A stretch of DNA of 64,000 nt from the NCBI GenBank assembly GCA_964017045.1, contig OZ024806.1, forward strand, positions 27,063,503-27,127,502. The letters are read 5' to 3'. A model generated the notes under the pieces. That model ran no database searches. It was not told the DNA's origin and worked only from the letters and a program-made list of their open reading frames with translations. The stretch comes from Omphiscola glabra (taxonomy: Eukaryota > Mollusca > Gastropoda > Lymnaeidae). Position 1 is the stretch's first letter, and the number at the start of each line of letters is the position of its first letter. This document shows positions 45,481-57,137 of the stretch, piece after piece. Position numbers and translations under genes: made by a program.

Positions 45481-47339
45481 AGGGTGCTGGGTTTGTTTTC
45501 ATTCCAATCCAATAGCTTGGGATCGACTCAGTTTAGATCGCTCGGCCACCCAGTACCCTCTTAAGTACTCAACAATAAGTATGCCTACATAATTTAAGGA
45601 AAATGTTAAGAGAGCCTCCTGGTGGCGTAATGATAAAGTAATGAAGGACACATTTGAGAATCATTTTTTTTTTAAACCAACAAAGTAAAAGACAATCTTA
45701 AAACGTAATTTAATAATGCCAGCACTCTTGCTACCATTAACGTTCAGTAAAAGAACATAAAGTATCGACACATGTATCTTCTCACAGCGTTTGCAAATGA
45801 TTAAATGCGCAGATGTCGCCGATATATAAACCACTACTGAAACATGTAGCAATCATTAAACAAAGTATGGATAGGTTGACATCACAACAATGTCACTGTT
45901 CCGAGTATGCAAATTAATTTATGATCATAATTACAAGGCTATCATGTTGGGTGTAGGCTTTCAAATATTGAGCATGTCATTTACAATTTATTCATTTTAA
46001 CCAAACATATTTAATTTGTAATGACTTTGCTAGGACTTTACTTCGGTATATTACACTGAATTCGCTTCTTTGAAATGCTATTACTATTGAGAATCACTTG
46101 AAGACTGATTCGAAGCCAATGTTAAGTAATCCTCTGATGGATGACTTTCACCAGGCTTTTAAGGCAGGAAAGATATGCCGGGTTTGCTTTGAAATGGGTT
46201 TTTAGCTGTCATTTAGTCCACAAATCATTTTGAGATCCGTCGGCTACTGTCCCATGTCCAGGGAAGACGTTTTTATTTTTATTTTGCATCAATATCAGTG
46301 GCTTAACAGCCAATTTCTGGTGGCATTTCCTGTTTGCAACTTCTAGTAGATGTTCCCGGTGGCATTTATTTTAAAAGGTTCCGGGTGATATTCGTTGGCA
46401 TCATTTCCTTATAGCAGTTGCTGATCACACTTCCTAATAGAAGTTCCTGTTGTAAGTTCTTGGTGGACGTCCATGGTTGCATCTCCTGGTTCTAATTTAT
46501 GGTGGAAGTTCCTAGCAGACATTTCTGGTGGGAGATCATTGTGGCATATATTGGTGTATTTTTAAAAAATAAACATGTTGACCAAGGGTATTATATTATA
46601 AGCTCGCAGCTTGCTCTTAATTCAATTTTTTTTTTTTTCTTTTTAAATCTCAGCAGACTTTTAAATCGCCTCTTCAGCAGAATTTTGCAAACATTAAAGG
46701 TTCTCAGCCATGCTTTACCTATGTCGTGCGGTGATCCTGACAGCATTTATAGATTTCTTGAACACATCTTTGTGTTTTAAAGGCAGCCATTCTGTGGGTG
46801 ACACCTGCATTAAGAATAAGGTAACCCTCCAGGAAAAAGTATGAATGGGGACTATTTTAGTGCAGCGCGAGTGAGTTAAAGAAGTGTCTTCCTCACTTAG
46901 AGTGGAGCAATGTTTAGAGTACGTCATTGGGGTACACTTCACTTTGGTTAGTACTATTACCCCAGTCATTTAATCACAAAATACATTGTAAATTTTTTGT
47001 CATGGCAACATGCACTTTCGGTTTTTATTAAAATCCTACTTTTACTACAATAATTAAAAAATGTTTGTATGTTGTTTTTTTTAAACTAATTTCTGCACAG
47101 AAATTTACATCGTGATATTATAAATAAATAAATAACATTGTATTTTTAATATGATTTTAATCGGCCAATCATCCTGACAGACTATTGTCATACTTTTTTT
47201 TACTATCAAGACCACCTGTTGAAACATAATCCCCATTGTAAGTTAAATGTCATTCAACTCCATGACCCAAATTCCCAGACCTCAAACCCCCCGCCCCCCA
47301 AAAAAAACAAAATCGCAGCATTTATTTTTTCTCCAATAC
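45481..47339. other. intergenic DNA
   Basis: 46290-46510 has degenerate copies of a ggtggcatttcctg/agttcctggtgg-type phrase. Open frames at 46499-46780 (+) and 46715-46969 (-) overlap and are unsupported. No gene recognised. Confidence 0.45.
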
Positions 47340-47822
47340 GTCAACAAGCAGTGACGAATGAGTGGCCAGTTGATCGGAGATGGGAGAACCAACAAGCAGT
47401 GACGAATGAGTGGCCAGTTGATCGGAGATGGGAGAACCAACAAGCAGTGACGAATGAGTGGCAAGTTGATCGGAGATGGGAGAACCAACAAGCAGTGACG
47501 AATGAGTGGCCAGTTGATCGGAGATGGGAGAACCAACAAGCAGTGATGAATGAGTCGCAAGTTGATCGGAGATGGGAGAACCAACAAGCAGTGACGAATG
47601 AGTGGCCAGTTGATCGGAGATGGGAGAACCAACAAGCAGTGACGAATGAGTGGCCAGTTGATCGGAGATGGGAGAACCAACAAGCAGTGATGAATGAGTC
47701 GCAAGTTGATCGGAGATGGGAGAACCAACAAGCAGTGACGAATGAGTGGCCAGTTGATCGGAGATGGGAGAACCAACAAGCAGTGACGAATGAGTCGCAA
47801 GTTGATCGGAGATGGGAGAACC
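47340..47822. repeat. 48-bp minisatellite, 10 copies
   Basis: Head-to-tail units opening caacaagcagtgacgaatga and closing gatcggagatgggagaac. The period is divisible by 3, so both strands stay open (QQAVTNEW-PVDRRWEN on +). No start or splice context, so coding is not claimed. Confidence 0.96.
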
Positions 47823-47978
47823 AGGTTTGTTAACAAGTGGATCTAAAATGGGAGTACCAGGTTTGTTAACTAGTAGATCTAAAATGGGAGTACAAGGTTT
47901 GTTAACAAGTGGATCTAAAATGGGAGTACCAGATTTGTTAACAAGTGGATCTAAAATGGGAGAACCAGGTTTGTAAAC
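47822..47978. repeat. 36-bp minisatellite, ~4 copies
   Basis: Units of aggtttgttaacaagtggat plus ctaaaatgggagtacc. The gatgggagaacc phrase of the 48-bp array is shared, so this looks like a shortened derivative of the adjoining unit. Confidence 0.9.
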
Positions 47979-49032
47979 AAGTTAGTTTTTTAGACATTTT
48001 GAGTGGTGACGTCTAATCACGTGACCCATATACCAGGAGTTACATTACATTAAAATGAAAAACATAATTTGCTAATGATTTTTGCAATAATTTTAAACCA
48101 TTCTTGTGTAATAAATATTAAAATTGTTGGACTGCGATAAAGCTTTAAAATAGATTAATTAGACAAGAACAGTATCCGTCAATCATTCAGACGCGTATTT
48201 AGTGTTAGTACCACCTGGGGTTTGACAGCATATTCCCCCCCTCCCCAAGAAAAAAAATGAAGTATGTCGTAAATGCAGCCCTTCAAAATATAGAAAAGAG
48301 TGCCTCCCCCCCCCCCCCCAACCAGGGCTGACCGCTATTTCCGAAGAAACCTTTTCACCTGCTTACCATGTTGACTGTTCTAAATAGTTTTTGGGACTGT
48401 TATTTAATTTAATAGGCATGAAGGTTTTTTTAAGAGATTAGAACTGTATGAGGTACGAAAAAAAGGAAACAAATTATATTTTTTAACATTTTGATAAAAA
48501 AAAAATTACTTACCATATAACAAGACACAAACAAAGTGTAGCGATGTTTTATTTGCAAAACATGAAATGTTACTCTTCCAGATTAAATTTAAGATTGTCT
48601 TTCCCGGGACATATTGGGTGGGTTAACGTGGCTAATGTTTTTTGTTTGGTTAAATTTAAATAAATCTATTTTTGTTAACTGGGTCATCTGACTATTCCGT
48701 CCCCATTTTAATCTGTAAACAAGTTAAATGTCACTAGCAAGGCGGTCTCATTGCAATCAAATCACATTTTGATACGCTTGCAATTATGTTTTTGGTGTTA
48801 ATTGTACAATATGAATTCGAAATGGTATCATAGACATGTGATATCAGTGCTGGATAGGGACATCTTGAGGCCCGTAGGCAGTCAACATTTGTGGCTCCAT
48901 CAGTGCTGGATATGGACCTCTTGAGGCCTTTATGCAGTTAAAATTGTGCCTCCACCAGTGCCGTAAGTGCGAAAGCAGCACATGTCCAGTAGTCAGTAAA
49001 TAGCATTTCCTTTTTATTTGCATAAAATAAAT
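47979..49032. other. intergenic DNA
   Basis: Poly-C run at 48306-48320. A short direct duplication around 48850-48960 (atcagtgctggatagggac / atcagtgctggatatggac). No gene. Confidence 0.5.
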
Positions 49033-49479
49033 TTAAACTTTATTTATTCCATACAAGGTAATACGACTTGTATCTGAATGGCTAAGGAGCTCACCCGCAA
49101 CAAAGTGTAGGAACACAGATTCTATATTGAAGACGTAGAGACTTAGGATTAGCCTATTATCGTCATTTGAACATGTCACTAAGTAATAAAATACACATTT
49201 GTTAAGGCAGGCGTTCGATGAAGAAATAATGACATTATTTTTGCAAACAATAAATAAAACACAAATTATTAAAAAAGAATGTGTTTTAAAATATGTTTTA
49301 ATCATTCCACATGAACAGTGAATATCATTTCGATTCGTCGGCTCGTGTAAAGCTAAGGCCTTGAAATATGTAATGAACTTCTTAGAGGACCTCTTAATGT
49401 TATGACACACACTGCAAACATCATCACAATGACGAAAGACTCGTCTCTTCAACATTGAGCAGTGAAGTCTGGGAAACAT
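49033..49479 (-). CDS. unrecognised 148-codon open frame (doubtful)
   Basis: MFPRLHCSMLKRRVFRHCDD is followed by VCSVCHNIKRSSKKF and a hydrophobic middle (FLIICVLFIVC). The frame has several Cys pairs but no recognisable zinc-finger spacing or other domain. It is longer than most chance frames here and not repetitive. No splice or promoter support. Could be chance or a decayed gene. Confidence 0.15.
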   Translation of the reverse strand: MFPRLHCSMLKRRVFRHCDDVCSVCHNIKRSSKKFITYFKALALHEPTNRNDIHCSCGMIKTYFKTHSFLIICVLFIVCKNNVIISSSNACLNKCVFYYLVTCSNDDNRLILSLYVFNIESVFLHFVAGELLSHSDTSRITLYGINKV

Positions 49480-49684
49480 AACAAATTAAGACGTTATAAT
49501 TTTTTGGGGGTAAAGCTAATACTAATTCGTATTTTGAGCGGTTCTGATAATTCTCTATTGAAAGTCCATGGTAAATAAATTAACTTTCAGCTCCGTCTGC
49601 TTGGCTCTGACATACAATATTATATTGACATAGAAATCGCAAACCCTCCTTTTTCCAACCAGGGGCGTGGTAAATAAAATTAAT

Positions 49685-50318
49685 ACAACTGGTCAAGGAA
49701 AAAGTGGTCAAGGAATAATTTGGTCGAGCCACAAGTGGTCAACGAAATATGGTCAAGGAACAAGGGGACAAGGAATAAGTTGTCAAAGAACAAGTAGTCA
49801 AGGGACAAGTGGTCAAGAAACAAGTGATCAAGAAAGAAGTGGTAAAAGCACAAGGGGTGAAGGAACAAATGGTCAAGAAACAAGTGGTCAAGGAACAATT
49901 TTTCAAGAAACAAGTGGTGAAGGAACAAGTGGTCAAGGAACAATTGGTGAAGGAACATGTGGTAAATGAATAAGTGGTCAAAGAACAATTGTTGAAGGAA
50001 CAAGTGGTGAAGCAACAAGTGGTGGCGCATCAAGTGGTCAATGAATAAGCATGGAAGGAACAAGTGGTCAAGGAACAAGTGGTGAAGGAAGAAATGGTGA
50101 AGGAACATCTGGTGAAGAAACAAATTGTCACGGAACAAGTGGTGAAGAAACAACTGGTAAATGAACAAGTGGTGAAGCAACAAGTGGTGAAGCAACAAGT
50201 GTTGAAGCAACAAGTGGTGAAGGAACAAGTGGTGAAGGAACAAGTGATGAAGGAACAAGTGGTGACGTGACAAGTGGTGAAGGAACAAGTGGTCAAGGAA
50301 CAAGTGGACAAGCTAGTA
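49685..50318. repeat. 15-bp minisatellite, ~42 copies
   Basis: Units of ggaacaagtggtcaa or ggaacaagtggtgaa, with the c/g difference grouped by region (tcaa on the left, tgaa on the right). Open on both strands because the period is divisible by 3; coding not claimed. Confidence 0.95.
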
Positions 50319-50689
50319 AAGCCAATGACGACCCAATAAACAAATACTTTACTACATACAATGATGCATGCACAATAGTTCATACATACTACTAATATCA
50401 TATCTAACTAAAGCAACATTAGTTAACATACATTAGTGCAAACAATTTATGACAGTTTCATAAATAGAATCGTGCAGTCATATTAGTTTGCAGAAATATC
50501 ATTAGTAAAATAGATTAGTACATACACATCAAAACATACACACTTGTAAATACACCTTAATAAAGACACGTCAATACATACGCATTAAGACATAGATATC
50601 GCTACAGACACGTCTGTACATGCAAATTAATTCAAACACATCAGTACTTACACATTATAACTTGGAAATTTATATATACAAACAAGAGA

Positions 50690-50825
50690 CCAACCGTAAT
50701 TGACTTTCAGATTTCGGCCCTGAACCGAAACTGAGCAGAAAGTTAAAGATGACTTTCTGCAAAACCGAAGCCGAAACTAAAAGCTTATCGAGACTTTCGG
50801 CCGAAACAGAAAGATTTAGATATTT
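50690..50825. mobile_element. CCGAAA-rich dispersed element, fragment 1
   Basis: Repeated ccgaaac and tttcggcc motifs, partly self-complementary, shared with the block at 52160-52320. Class not identified. Confidence 0.4.
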
Positions 50826-52159
50826 TTTAATTAGTTCACGCATACATTCTGTATACATCGAAAAGCGATGGTGGAAAGTATAAATATTTATATTCTTTGT
50901 ATGAACAGAATGGGATCATCGTGAATATCAATAACTAGAGATATAATGTATACTGTAGCTTTTACCATTTTAATTTAAAAGTATTTACATTTCTTAAGAA
51001 TTGTGACCCCGGAAGGAGGGGGAGTGGGGCAAAATTAATTTGAAATAGACACTCGAGTGCCATTTGCTTTATAATAAACATATATCTACAATAATTATCC
51101 TGACAGCCTCACACAGAGTCAACTGTCCCTTAAATATCTGTTTTTAAGACAATAAAGCTATCACCGTAATATTCCGCGGTTATCGTCATGCTGATGCTTC
51201 GTATTTTCTACCAAGAGCTTGCAAGATATCGCCGCAGTAATGTTTAGTAGCTAGTACCAACATACTAGTCTCTCCGTCCGGGTGACGTGTTATTTTGTTG
51301 GGTGAACAACCTCGCTCACCACTATTGGTGGGGAAAAATATTTCTTAAATGGCCATCTTAAAATGGTAGTTCTGACAGGTCTCGGCGGAGAATAACAAAA
51401 GCAGTGACATCATTTGGGTAGGGTATGGTGGGTATTGCCCACCCAACCTCCAAATGAATAGCAGGTTTGATTGAAATCGCTATGTACTATCGTGCCTCCA
51501 GTAATAAATAACTTAACGAGCCGACAAAGTTTTGCTAAACCCCCCCCCCCCCCGCACACTCTTTTTGAAAAAAAAAGAGAAGTGACAGCCCCCTGCATGT
51601 CATTTGAGAATCGTAAATTGTTGGCCAAAATCATAAAAATAAAAAGATCTGCAGTAGTCCTACCACATAATTATTATACATACCAGTGATACATACACAC
51701 GTGTGTTATTTCGTCAATAACAATGTTTATAAGCATGATAATGATGAATTTCAAGAAATGGGTGAATTGAGTAAGCCTTAGTTTCAACTTTTTCTGTATT
51801 TAAAAAAATAAAATAAAACAATAATAATGTATATATTACCATACCCTGGGATTATTCAATATTATTTACCTTTGATTATGATTACTTTAATGAGCATGAT
51901 AATAATAAATTAAATGAATATCACATATGGATTCATTAATAAACCTAGTGTTGCCAAATTTTTTTTTTTTTGAAAATTAAAAGATAAGTAACACTTTTAA
52001 ACTTTGCCCTGGCGTAATTGAAATTTAATTTTTTGGACAAAAATGAAAAGTACGTCATCATGCAGCTGTAAGTAGTTAAAGGAAAGACGTATATCATAGA
52101 TTACAGCAAGATGTCAATCAATAGTAAACATCGGATTACGAGCCTAGTGACAGTCTGAC

Positions 52160-52320
52160 ATCTGATGTAAGACCGAAAACCTAAATCACTTTCGGCCAAA
52201 ACCGGACAGAAAACTGAGAGTTAACTTTTCTGTTTCAGCCGAAACTGACACTACGCCCTAAGGTGATCCAATGGCAACTCTCGGCGCCGAAACCGAAGCC
52301 TAAATTCGGTCGGCCTCTAT
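52160..52320. mobile_element. CCGAAA-rich dispersed element, fragment 2
   Basis: Shares ctttcggccaaaacc, cagccgaaactgac and gccgaaaccgaagcc-type phrases with 50690-50825. The two could be ends or halves of one element. Confidence 0.4.
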
Positions 52321-52500
52321 AAAACACACCAGTACCTAACATTAGTAAATACACACTGGTCCCTACACATACGTATGTACACTCTAACACGTACATATTA
52401 GAATATATACATCAAAACATATATATTAGTAAAGAAATATAAACACAAAACAACAGTAAGTCTACAATTGTAAATACCTTAGAAAAATAACTCAATCTAT

Positions 52501-55488
52501 TCAGGCTGCAGTCGCTGGTGTAGCTGCTGTTGCTGCTGTTGCGGCCCGCCTTATTCTCCCTAGCCCCGGAATAGTCGCTAGTGTTGCTGGTGTTGCTGCA
52601 GTAGCTAATGTCGCAGCCCTCCCTAGCCTTGGAATTGTCGCTAGTGTTGCTGGTGTTGCTGCAGTAGCTAATGTCGCAGCTCTCCCTGGCCTTGCAATAG
52701 TCGCTAATGTTGCTGGAGTAGCTAATGTCGCAGCCCTCCCTAGCCTTGGAATTGTCGCTAGTGTTGCTGGTGTTGCTGCAGTAGCTAATGTCGCAGCTCT
52801 CCCTGGCCTTGCAATAGTCGCTAATGTTGCTGGAGTAGCTAATGTCGCAGCTCTCCCTAGCCTTGCAATAGTCGCTAGTGTTGCTGGAGTAGCTAATGTC
52901 GCAGCCCTCCCTAGCCTTGGAATTGTCGCTAATGTTGCTGGTGTTGCAGCAGTAGCTAATGTCGCAGCTCTCCCTAGTCTTGCAATTGTCGCTAGTGTTG
53001 CTGGAGTAGCTAAGGTCGCTGCTCTCCCTAGCCTGGGAATTGTCGCTAATGTTGCTGGTGTTGCTGCAGTAGCTAATGTCGCAGCTCTCCCTAGTCTTGC
53101 AATAGTAGCTAGTGTTGCTGGAGTAGCTAATGTCGCAGCTCTCCCTAGCCTTGGAATTGTCGCTAATGTTGCTGGTGTTGCAGCAGTAGCTAATGTCGCA
53201 GCTCTCCCTAGTCTTGCAATTGTCGCTAGTGTTGCTGGAGTAGCTAATGTCGCAGCTCTCCCTAGCCTTGGAATTGTCGCTAATGTTGCTGGTGTTGCAG
53301 CAGTAGCTAATGTCGCAGCTCTCCCTAGTCTTGCAATTGTCGCTAGTGTTGCTGGAGTAGCTAATGTCGCAGCTCTCCCTAGCCTTGGAATTGTCGCTAA
53401 TGTTGCTGGTGTTGCTGCAGTAGCTAATGTCGCAGCTCTCCCTAGCCTTGCAATAGTAGCTAGTGTTGCTGGAGTAGCTAATGTCGCAGCTCTCCCTAGC
53501 CTTGGAATTGTCGCTAATGTTGCTGGTGTTGCTGCAGTAGCTAATGTCGCAGCTCTCCCTAGCCTTGCAATAGTAGCTAGTGTTGCAGGAGTAGCTAATG
53601 TCGCAGCTCTCCCTAGCCTTGGAATTGTCGCTAATGTTGCTGGTGTTGCTGCAGTAGCTAATGTCGCAGCTCTCCCTAGCCTTGCAATTGTCGCTAGTGT
53701 TGCTGGAGTAGCTAATGTCGCTGCTCTCCCTAGCCTGGGAATTGTCACTAATGTTGCTGGTGTTGCTGCAGTAGCTAATGTCGCAGCTCTCCCTAGTCTT
53801 GCAATAGTAGCTAGTGTTGCTGGAGTAGCTAATGTCGCAGCTCTCCCTAGCCTTGGAATTGTCGCTAATGTTGCTGGTGTTGCAGCAGTAGCTAATGTCG
53901 CAGCTCTCACTAGTCTTGCAATTGTCGCTAGTGTTGCTGGAGTAGCTAATGTCGCAGCTCTCCCTAGCCTTGGAATTGTCGCTAATGTTGCTGGTGTTGC
54001 TGCAGTAGCTAATGTCGCAGCTCTCCCTAGCCTTGCAATAGTAGCTAGTGTTGCTGGAGTAGCTAATGTCGCAGCTCTCCCTAGCCTTGGAATTGTCGCT
54101 AATGTTGCTGGTGTTGCTGCAGTAGCTAATGTCGCAGCTCTCCCTAGCCTTGCAATAGTAGCTAGTGTTGCTGGAGTAGCTAATGTCGCAGCTCTCCCTA
54201 GCCTTGGAATTGTCGCTAATGTTGCTGGTGTTGCTGCAGTAGCTAATGTCGCAGCTCTCCCTAGCCTTGCAATTGTCGCTAGTGTTGCTGGAGTAGCTAA
54301 TGTCGCTGCTCTCCCTAGCCTGGGAATTGTCGCTAATGTTGCTGGTGTTGCTGCAGTAGCTAATGTCGCAGCTCTCCCTAGTCTTGCAATAGTAGCTAGT
54401 GTTGCTGGAGTAGCTAATGTCGCAGCTCTCCCTAGCCTTGGAATTGTCGCTAATGTTGCTGGTGTTGCAGCAGTAGCTAATGTCGCAGCTCTCCCTAGTC
54501 TTGCAATTGTCGCTAGTGTTGCTGGAGTAGCTAATGTCGCAGCTCTCCCTAGCCTTGGAATTGTCGCTAATGTTGCTGGTGTTGCTGCAGTAGCTAATGT
54601 CGCAGCTCTCCCTAGCCTTGCAATAGTAGCTAGTGTTGCTGGAGTAGCTAATGTCGCAGCTCTCCCCAGCCTTGGAATTGTCGCTAATGTTGCTGGTGTT
54701 GCTGCAGTAGCTAATGTCGCAGCTCTCCCTAGCCTTGGAATTGTCGCTAATGTTGCTGGTGTAGCTAATGTCGCTGCTCTCCCTAGCCTGGGAATTGTCG
54801 CTAATGTTGCTGGTGTTGCTGCAGTAGCTAATGTCGCAGCTCTCCCTACCCTTGCCGCCGTTGCTGCGGTAGCTAATGTAGCCTCTGTAGCTGCTGTCGC
54901 TGCTGTAGCACCAGCAGCTGCAATCGCTGCTGTTGCTGGTGTCGCTGGCGTAGCTAATGTAGCTTCTGTCGCGACTGTTGCCTCTGTAGCAGCTGTCGCT
55001 GATGTAGCCTCTGTTGCAGCTATTTCTTCTGTTTCTGCTGTTTTCGTTTTCGCATTTTTATCTGGTGCTATGGACGTGTCAGTGATTGCTAATCCCAACT
55101 GTAAGCACAATCACTCACAAGAGGTAAACACAAAATGAGATAAAAAAAAAACATTATGACAAATAAAAAGGGAAACGATTTTACTAGCAGTGCAAATTAG
55201 CAGTTCTCACTGTTACTTATCATGGTCTAACATTCTCCTTTGTTATCATACACTTTACGTCGTTATCTCTAGATGTTGACAATTTCTCAGAAAATCTGCC
55301 GCCATCTCTTTAACTCACCCCCCACTAACACCACTAAGTATGGATACAAGACCGGATGCCAACTCCTCGTGTTTAGCTACTCATTGCAAATTACCATTTC
55401 AACTAACTAAATGTCTCACCTCAAGGAAGTGAGAGTTGACCGTCGTCCAGCTGACCAGCAGAAGCAGTGTGCAGATCGTCTTCAACAT
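52501..55488 (-). CDS. large secreted Ala-Thr-X polyprotein-like repeat protein, family member (~888 aa)
   Basis: Exon 1 (55488-55420) encodes MLKTICTLLLLVSWTTVNS plus HFLE. The acceptor TTTTCACCCAACAG lies 4 nt before the ATG and the donor is GAG/GTGAGA, phase 0. After a 321-nt intron, exon 2 (55098-52501) follows TGTGCTTACAG and encodes LGLAITDTSIAPDKNAKTKT. A Glu-containing ATE/ATS/ATA/ATV leader comes next, then about 20 dimers of a 21-residue unit (AATLATAATPATLATIPRLGR) or its variants with an 18-residue unit (AATLATPATLATIARLGR), ending AATPATAA and TGA. Every third residue is Thr, except Arg in the PR/AR and GR triplets. There are no other domains, no Cys and no membrane segment after the signal. 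A donor-like ATAC/GTAAGTAT at 55629 may end a 5' UTR exon. The design recalls fish antifreeze glycoprotein polyproteins; a mucin or an amidated-peptide precursor are alternatives. Confidence 0.85.
52560..54860 (-). repeat. 117-bp coding minisatellite (63 + 54 bp dimer), ~20 copies
   Basis: Starts of the 63-bp half-unit are spaced by 117 bp from about 52934 to 54692 (16 consecutive dimers), with irregular spacing at both edges. A marker variant (gctctccctagcctgggaat) recurs at 53021, 53723 and 54308, i.e. 702 bp (6 dimers) then 585 bp (5 dimers), indicating recent multi-unit duplications that kept the frame. Confidence 0.95.
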
Positions 55489-57137
55489 GGTCCTGTTGGG
55501 TGAAAATACTCTACTAGTTACACAAGGAACTGCACACAATCAAACTTTTGTCAGCATCCAACTCACTATATGTTTCATTTTCTCCATCTACACAGGTACA
55601 AATAAATCATATACCCAACTATACTTACGTATGTTGTTAACTGACAGACCGTTCAATTTTAGCAAGACAAATGCAACGTAAACAGTTTCGTTGCCTTAAG
55701 GCCTTAAATCAGTCTGTATCTGCAGCCTCGTGAGCCTTTAATTTATATATTTTTTTTAACAAGTGTTAATTATGCAATCTTCTTAATTATACGACTTTCA
55801 GATTAATGTATTACTTAAGAGTTACATTAAAAAAATAATTACTCTCGTTACTGTCAGTTACTTTAGTAAAAAATGAAATGTCAGGATACAATGTCATAGA
55901 GAGTGGAATGCAATAAATGCGTGGGGCTGAACGGTAGTTGACGTTTTAATTCGTTCATTTTACATGGCTTCTGAAAGACTCCCTCCTTCACTTAGCTTCT
56001 TCATTTAACTATTTTCTCCTTAAACTAGCTCATTCCTTCAAATATCTCCTTCCCTTAACTACCTCCCTCCTTTACATAACTCTCTCCTTCACCTCCCTCG
56101 CTCCACCTTCTCTCCTCTTCACCTACCTTGCTACGTCACATAACTTCCTCCTTGACCGCTCCTTTCTTTAGCCCCTGCCTCCCTCTCCTACCTCTCTAAG
56201 TCAACTACGTATCACAAAGGAACACTTACTGATGGAATAATATTTTCTCAGACCTTATGAGTTTTCAAGCGTTGAGGCGCCTAACAAACATCCATCAAAT
56301 GTTTATTTAATAAATTGTAAATTTAAATACAAATATTATCGATGATATAAAATAAAGCTACATTTTTTTTTTACATAATGTCTCTTTATATTTCGATTGC
56401 CATTTATTAGCAGACCCCATCCCCTCTCCCCTACACACAGATTTATCCCACATGAAGCCACTTAAAAGCAAGATAGCAACAGTTGTCTTATTTCAAGATA
56501 TTGTCTTACTTTTAATAAAACGTCATATGCATTAACTTCGAGATTTGCTGTAAAAACACAAAGTTAAAACAAAAAATTGCTTTCGATCAATGATGACCGG
56601 TATTTGATAAACAAATTCCTATGTCAAAAAATAAACATTGGTGTTTCGTGGGTTCCATTTCTATCCTGGTCAGCCAGCTTACACTGACGTCATTATGATT
56701 TACTTTCCGATTAACGTGATATTAATTATTTGAAAAAGAAGGGTAAAAAATGGAAATATCTTTTGTAACAAACATATTTATGTATATTTCTCATTGCCGA
56801 AGTTGTTATTTTTGTGAAAAGAAATAATTGTATAGCCCATTAATATTGTATATATATTATATATATATGTATATATATACTACTAGTTATGAAAAGAAGA
56901 ATAACAATATAATACGATTGAGCAATGCAATAAACTGGGACCAGTTAACGAAGAATCTCTGTAAACATTTGTGACACTCAACTGACAATGTGCCAGGTAT
57001 GAAAGACTTATAATTAATTTGACTCCGGGCGTTTTTTAAGACTTGTAGTGACCTCCTTTCCTATTTATTGTGTTGACATACGTCCGTCATAAATGCCCGT
57101 CCTCCCATCAATTAAATGAGTGACTGCAACAAAAATG
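55489..57137. other. upstream region of the 52.5-55.5 kb gene, then AT-rich DNA
   Basis: 55975-56215 is pyrimidine-rich (ctccctcctt-type). 56845-56885 is a TA-rich run. No coding feature recognised. Confidence 0.5.

Larger units (their letters stand above)
50319..52500. other. intergenic DNA downstream of the largest family gene
   Basis: 50400-50660 and 52330-52480 contain quasi-repeats of acattagtaaatacaca. 50690-50825 and 52160-52320 are related blocks rich in tttcggccgaaac and ccgaaacc motifs, probably pieces of one dispersed element. A poly-C run at 51541-51553. No gene. Confidence 0.5.

Noticed and set aside
47219..47836. Long open frames on both strands over the 48-bp array
   Set aside because: Both strands are open simply because the period is a multiple of 3. 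No signal peptide, splice logic or flanking coding sequence.
49667..50401. Several long frames (up to 207 codons) over the 15-bp array
   Set aside because: Same reason: five of six frames are partly open, with no sign favouring one.
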